From: an uncultured Clostridia bacterium
GTDB taxonomy: Bacteria; Bacillota; Clostridia; Christensenellales; Aristaeellaceae
NCBI GenBank assembly: GCA_934647165.1
Contig: CAKUFA010000059.1
Span: 1 to 6,467 of the forward strand
DNA: 6,467 nucleotides
Direction: 5' to 3'
Positions 4,090 to 6,467 of the stretch are shown here, piece after piece. The translations under genes and the position numbers were made by a program. The notes beneath the pieces were generated by a model. The model was not told where the DNA came from, searched no databases, and worked only from the letters and a program-made list of their open reading frames with translations. The first letter of the stretch is position 1; each line of letters starts with the position of its first letter.

Positions 4090-6467
4090 AACGCAGACGG
4101 AATGACCGCCGAAATAAAAAAAGCAGCGCGCGAAGCCTGAAAAACTGGCTGCACAGCGTGGACGCACGGTGCGTGCTGGTGGTGCTGGCAGGCAGCCTTG
4201 TGCTTTATCTGCTTTTTGCGGCGGCCAGTGCGCCCGAACGCTATAACCTGACGGTAGGTTCCATTTCGCACAACACCATTACGGCCACCAAGGACGTGGT
4301 GGATGAGCTGACCACCGAAGCGCGTCGCCAGGCGGCGGCGGATGCGGTGGAGCCATCGTATCACCTTAAGGAGGGCGCGTCGGAAGAGGTGCTGAACACG
4401 CTGGCCGCAATCTTTGACGAATTGCGGACTGTGCAGCAGTATGGCCTGACCCTGCGCAGCGAAGCGGAGACGGATGAACAGATCCGTACGCGCGTGTTTA
4501 CGGACACGGAGCTGGATTATGCCCGTGGATTGGTGCAGCTGCTATCGCCCACCAATTATCAGCTGACAACGCTGCTGCGCACCGGCACGGCGGATTTTGA
4601 TATGATGGTTTCCACCGTGACCACAGCGGTGGAAAACACGCTCAACACAACCATTCGCGAAGGGCAGGTCAATCAGTCCATTCAAACCATTTTGCAGATT
4701 GTGGGCTACAAGGTGGAAACGTCGCTGTTCCAGAACATTGTCCCCATTGTGCTGCGGGCCTGCGTGCGTCCCAACATGGTGGTGGAACAGGAATCCACCG
4801 AGCTGGCACGGCAAAAAGCGCGGGACGCGGTGGAACCGGTGATGTATCTGCAGGGGCAGAATATCATCCGCGAAGGCGAGCGCGTGAGCGCCAATCAGGT
4901 GGAGGTTTTGCGCGACCTTGGGCTGCTGCAGGATAATCAGTATGACATGACGCTCTATGTTGGTGCGGCGCTGATGCTGCTGGCAGCCATTGTGACGTTG
5001 CTGATTCTGCTGCGCCTGTTTGAACCGAATCTTCTGCATGACCAGCGCCGGCTGTCTGTCATCATGGTGGTGCTGTGCGCTACCATGGGGCTATGCGTCA
5101 TTGCAGTCAAATTCATTCATGTATATCTTGCGCCGGTAGCCATGGGCGCAATGCTGCTCACGGGTCTGCTGGGGGCGCCGGCAGGCGTTGCGGGTACGTT
5201 CAGCCTGGCGCTGATCGTATCGTCCATTACCCTTGGCAGCAACAGTGCCTATTCAACGGAGCTGGTGCACCTGATGCTCACCTCGCTGGTCAGCGGCGTG
5301 GTATCTGTGCATTTCCTGAAGGGGCGGCCTCAGCGCGTGCGCATGGTACTGTGCGGCTTTGTGGTGGCGTTGGTGAACCTTGGCATGATGCTGGCAGTGG
5401 GATTGATGACATCCACAAACCTGTCTATCGTGATGGACAACGCCGTCTGGTGCATGGTTGGCGGTGTGCTCAGCGGCGTGCTGGCGGTTGGCCTTCAGCC
5501 GGTGATTGAAACCGTGTTTAATCTGGCTACGCCCAGCAAGCTTCTGGAGTTGGGAAATCCCAATCAGCCGCTTTTGCGTCGGCTGCTTATTGAGGCTCCG
5601 GGCACATATCACCATTCTATTGTGGTGGCCAACCTGTCCGAGGCGGCAGCAGAAAAAATTGGCGCAAATCCGCTGCTTGCGCGCACGGGCGCCTACTTCC
5701 ATGATATTGGCAAACTGAAGCGGCCGCTGTATTTCAAGGAAAATCAGATGGGAGAAAACCCGCACGATCGCACCGATCCCTATGTTTCTGCGGCCATTGT
5801 TACGGCCCATACCCGGGACGGCCTGCAGCTGGCGCAGAAATATCACCTGCCCCCGGAGATTCAGCAGATTATTGTGGAGCACCATGGCGATACGCCGGTG
5901 ATGTTCTTCTACCATAAGGCGTTGCAGCAGGCGGATGGAAAAACTGTGGATATCGCGGACTTCCGCTATGATGGAACGCGGCCTTCCAGCAAGGAAAGCG
6001 CCATTGTCATGCTGGCGGACACCATCGAAGCCGCGGTGCGTTCCATGCCAGATCCTACGCCGCAGGCGATTGAACGGTTTATAGAAAAGCTGGTGCGCGG
6101 AAAGTTGGAGGATGGCCAGCTGAGCAATTCTCCGTTGACGCTGCAAGACATTGATGGCATTTGCGAAGCGTTTGCCACGGTGCTCAACGGCGTGTTCCAT
6201 GAAAGGATTGAATATCCCTCCTTGGAAATGCCGAAGCGTGATGTATTCCAGATAGAAGAGCAGAAGGAAGCAAAGAGCGTGGCGGCGGAAAAAGCAGCTG
6301 CGCCAGCAAAGCCTTCTGCGTCGGCCGAGAAGCTTGCGGAAGCGCCAGCAAAGCCTTCTGCACCGGCCGAGAAGCCTGCGGAAGCGCCAACAAAGCCTTC
6401 TGCACCGGCCGAGAAGCCTGCGGAAGCGCCAACAAAGCCTTCTGCACCGGCCGAGAAGCCTGCGGAA
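4086..6467 (+). CDS. pgpH: PgpH-type cyclic-di-AMP phosphodiesterase (7TM-HD), 3' end outside window
   Basis: The frame is open for 794 codons to the window edge without a stop. It encodes a 7TM receptor with an HD hydrolase domain; PgpH cleaves the second messenger cyclic-di-AMP to pApA. A basic N-terminus (MKRRRNDRRNKK) leads into membrane helix 1 (about 29-48). An extracytoplasmic 7TM-HDED region follows (about 49-287), then a block of further helices (about 288-475). The hallmark LLELGNPNQPLL (486-497) introduces the cytoplasmic HD domain. Its expected metal and catalytic residues are all present: H510, H539-D540 (in YFHDIGK), H575, H599-H600 and D645. The core ends near FHERIEYP (704-711), matching the roughly 711-residue Bacillus protein. 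Beyond it is an unusual Pro/Ala/Lys/Glu tail with 14-residue repeats from 737. The GTG start lies 10 nt after GGAGG (4071-4075) and overlaps the phoH stop as GTGA, so translation is probably coupled. Confidence 0.95.
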   Translation, partial: MKRRRNDRRNKKSSARSLKNWLHSVDARCVLVVLAGSLVLYLLFAAASAPERYNLTVGSISHNTITATKDVVDELTTEARRQAAADAVEPSYHLKEGASEEVLNTLAAIFDELRTVQQYGLTLRSEAETDEQIRTRVFTDTELDYARGLVQLLSPTNYQLTTLLRTGTADFDMMVSTVTTAVENTLNTTIREGQVNQSIQTILQIVGYKVETSLFQNIVPIVLRACVRPNMVVEQESTELARQKARDAVEPVMYLQGQNIIREGERVSANQVEVLRDLGLLQDNQYDMTLYVGAALMLLAAIVTLLILLRLFEPNLLHDQRRLSVIMVVLCATMGLCVIAVKFIHVYLAPVAMGAMLLTGLLGAPAGVAGTFSLALIVSSITLGSNSAYSTELVHLMLTSLVSGVVSVHFLKGRPQRVRMVLCGFVVALVNLGMMLAVGLMTSTNLSIVMDNAVWCMVGGVLSGVLAVGLQPVIETVFNLATPSKLLELGNPNQPLLRRLLIEAPGTYHHSIVVANLSEAAAEKIGANPLLARTGAYFHDIGKLKRPLYFKENQMGENPHDRTDPYVSAAIVTAHTRDGLQLAQKYHLPPEIQQIIVEHHGDTPVMFFYHKALQQADGKTVDIADFRYDGTRPSSKESAIVMLADTIEAAVRSMPDPTPQAIERFIEKLVRGKLEDGQLSNSPLTLQDIDGICEAFATVLNGVFHERIEYPSLEMPKRDVFQIEEQKEAKSVAAEKAAAPAKPSASAEKLAEAPAKPSAPAEKPAEAPTKPSAPAEKPAEAPTKPSAPAEKPAE
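6294..6467 (+). repeat. 42-bp in-frame tandem repeat in the pgpH 3' end
   Basis: Four consecutive 42-bp units start at 6294 (degenerate), 6336, 6378 and 6420. The first 6 bases of a fifth begin at 6462, where the window ends. The units at 6378 and 6420 are identical. The one at 6336 differs by one base (GCA for ACA), and the first differs at several positions, giving a gradient from old to recent copies. Each unit encodes 14 residues of the type AEAPTKPSAPAEKP, with charged (E, K) and Pro/Ala positions. The period is a multiple of three, so gain or loss of units keeps the frame. The array probably continues past the window. Confidence 0.95.

Noticed and set aside
4079..4105. ATG at 4079 close after the GGAGG before pgpH
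   Set aside because: It is out of frame with both phoH and pgpH and meets a stop after eight codons. The site instead serves the GTG at 4086.
5253..6200. 315-residue open frame antisense to pgpH
   Set aside because: The + strand carries intact HD-domain motifs across this stretch. The antisense frame is His/Arg/Gln-rich shadow.
6184..6447. - strand open frame with repeated LALPQASRP units
   Set aside because: It is only the reverse reading of the pgpH 42-bp repeats. The pgpH frame runs continuously from the HD domain into the repeats.
6294..6467. CRISPR array or phage/IS repeat
   Set aside because: The units are directly adjacent with no spacers, are in frame with pgpH, and have a period divisible by 3. 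This is a coding tandem repeat.

Overview
The window looks like chromosomal DNA of an endospore-forming, or ancestrally spore-forming, Firmicute of the Clostridia type with moderately high GC. The evidence is the gene order yqfC-yqfD-phoH-pgpH, a conserved Firmicutes block normally followed by ybeY, together with Gram-positive-style ribosome binding sites, a tRNA gene without an encoded CCA, and intrinsic terminators. I cannot name a genus from the sequence.

Layout, all genes on the + strand. (1) Bases 16-89 are an elongator tRNA-Met, closed by a strong intrinsic terminator (about 93-130). (2) Bases 145-1601 are a self-contained unit. It has a sigma-A-type promoter with an extended -10, a near-perfect CcpA/LacI-type operator just downstream of the predicted transcription start, a MATE-family efflux gene (241-1569), and its own terminator. 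(3) From about 1601 to the window end lies a tightly packed operon: yqfC (1648-1902) and yqfD (1899-3041), two mother-cell sporulation genes overlapping by ATGA; then phoH (TTG start, 3106-4089); then pgpH (GTG start, 4086 to beyond the window), overlapping phoH by GTGA.

The operon seems to have two entry points. A sigma-E-like promoter fits the short gap between the MATE terminator and yqfC. A very good sigma-A-like promoter (TTGACA-N16-TATGAT) sits inside the 3' end of yqfD and could drive phoH-pgpH in growing cells. This would separate sporulation genes from the housekeeping pair: PhoH, an RNA-metabolism-linked ATPase usually found with YbeY, and PgpH, a membrane cyclic-di-AMP phosphodiesterase.

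The most unusual feature is at the right edge. PgpH has a complete catalytic core of the usual length (about 711 residues), then runs on into a Pro/Ala/Lys/Glu-rich tail made of 42-bp (14-residue) tandem repeats. Two of these are identical at the nucleotide level, and the window ends inside the array. I see no mobile element, CRISPR array or clearly unprecedented gene system. The novelty is in regulation and in this tail.
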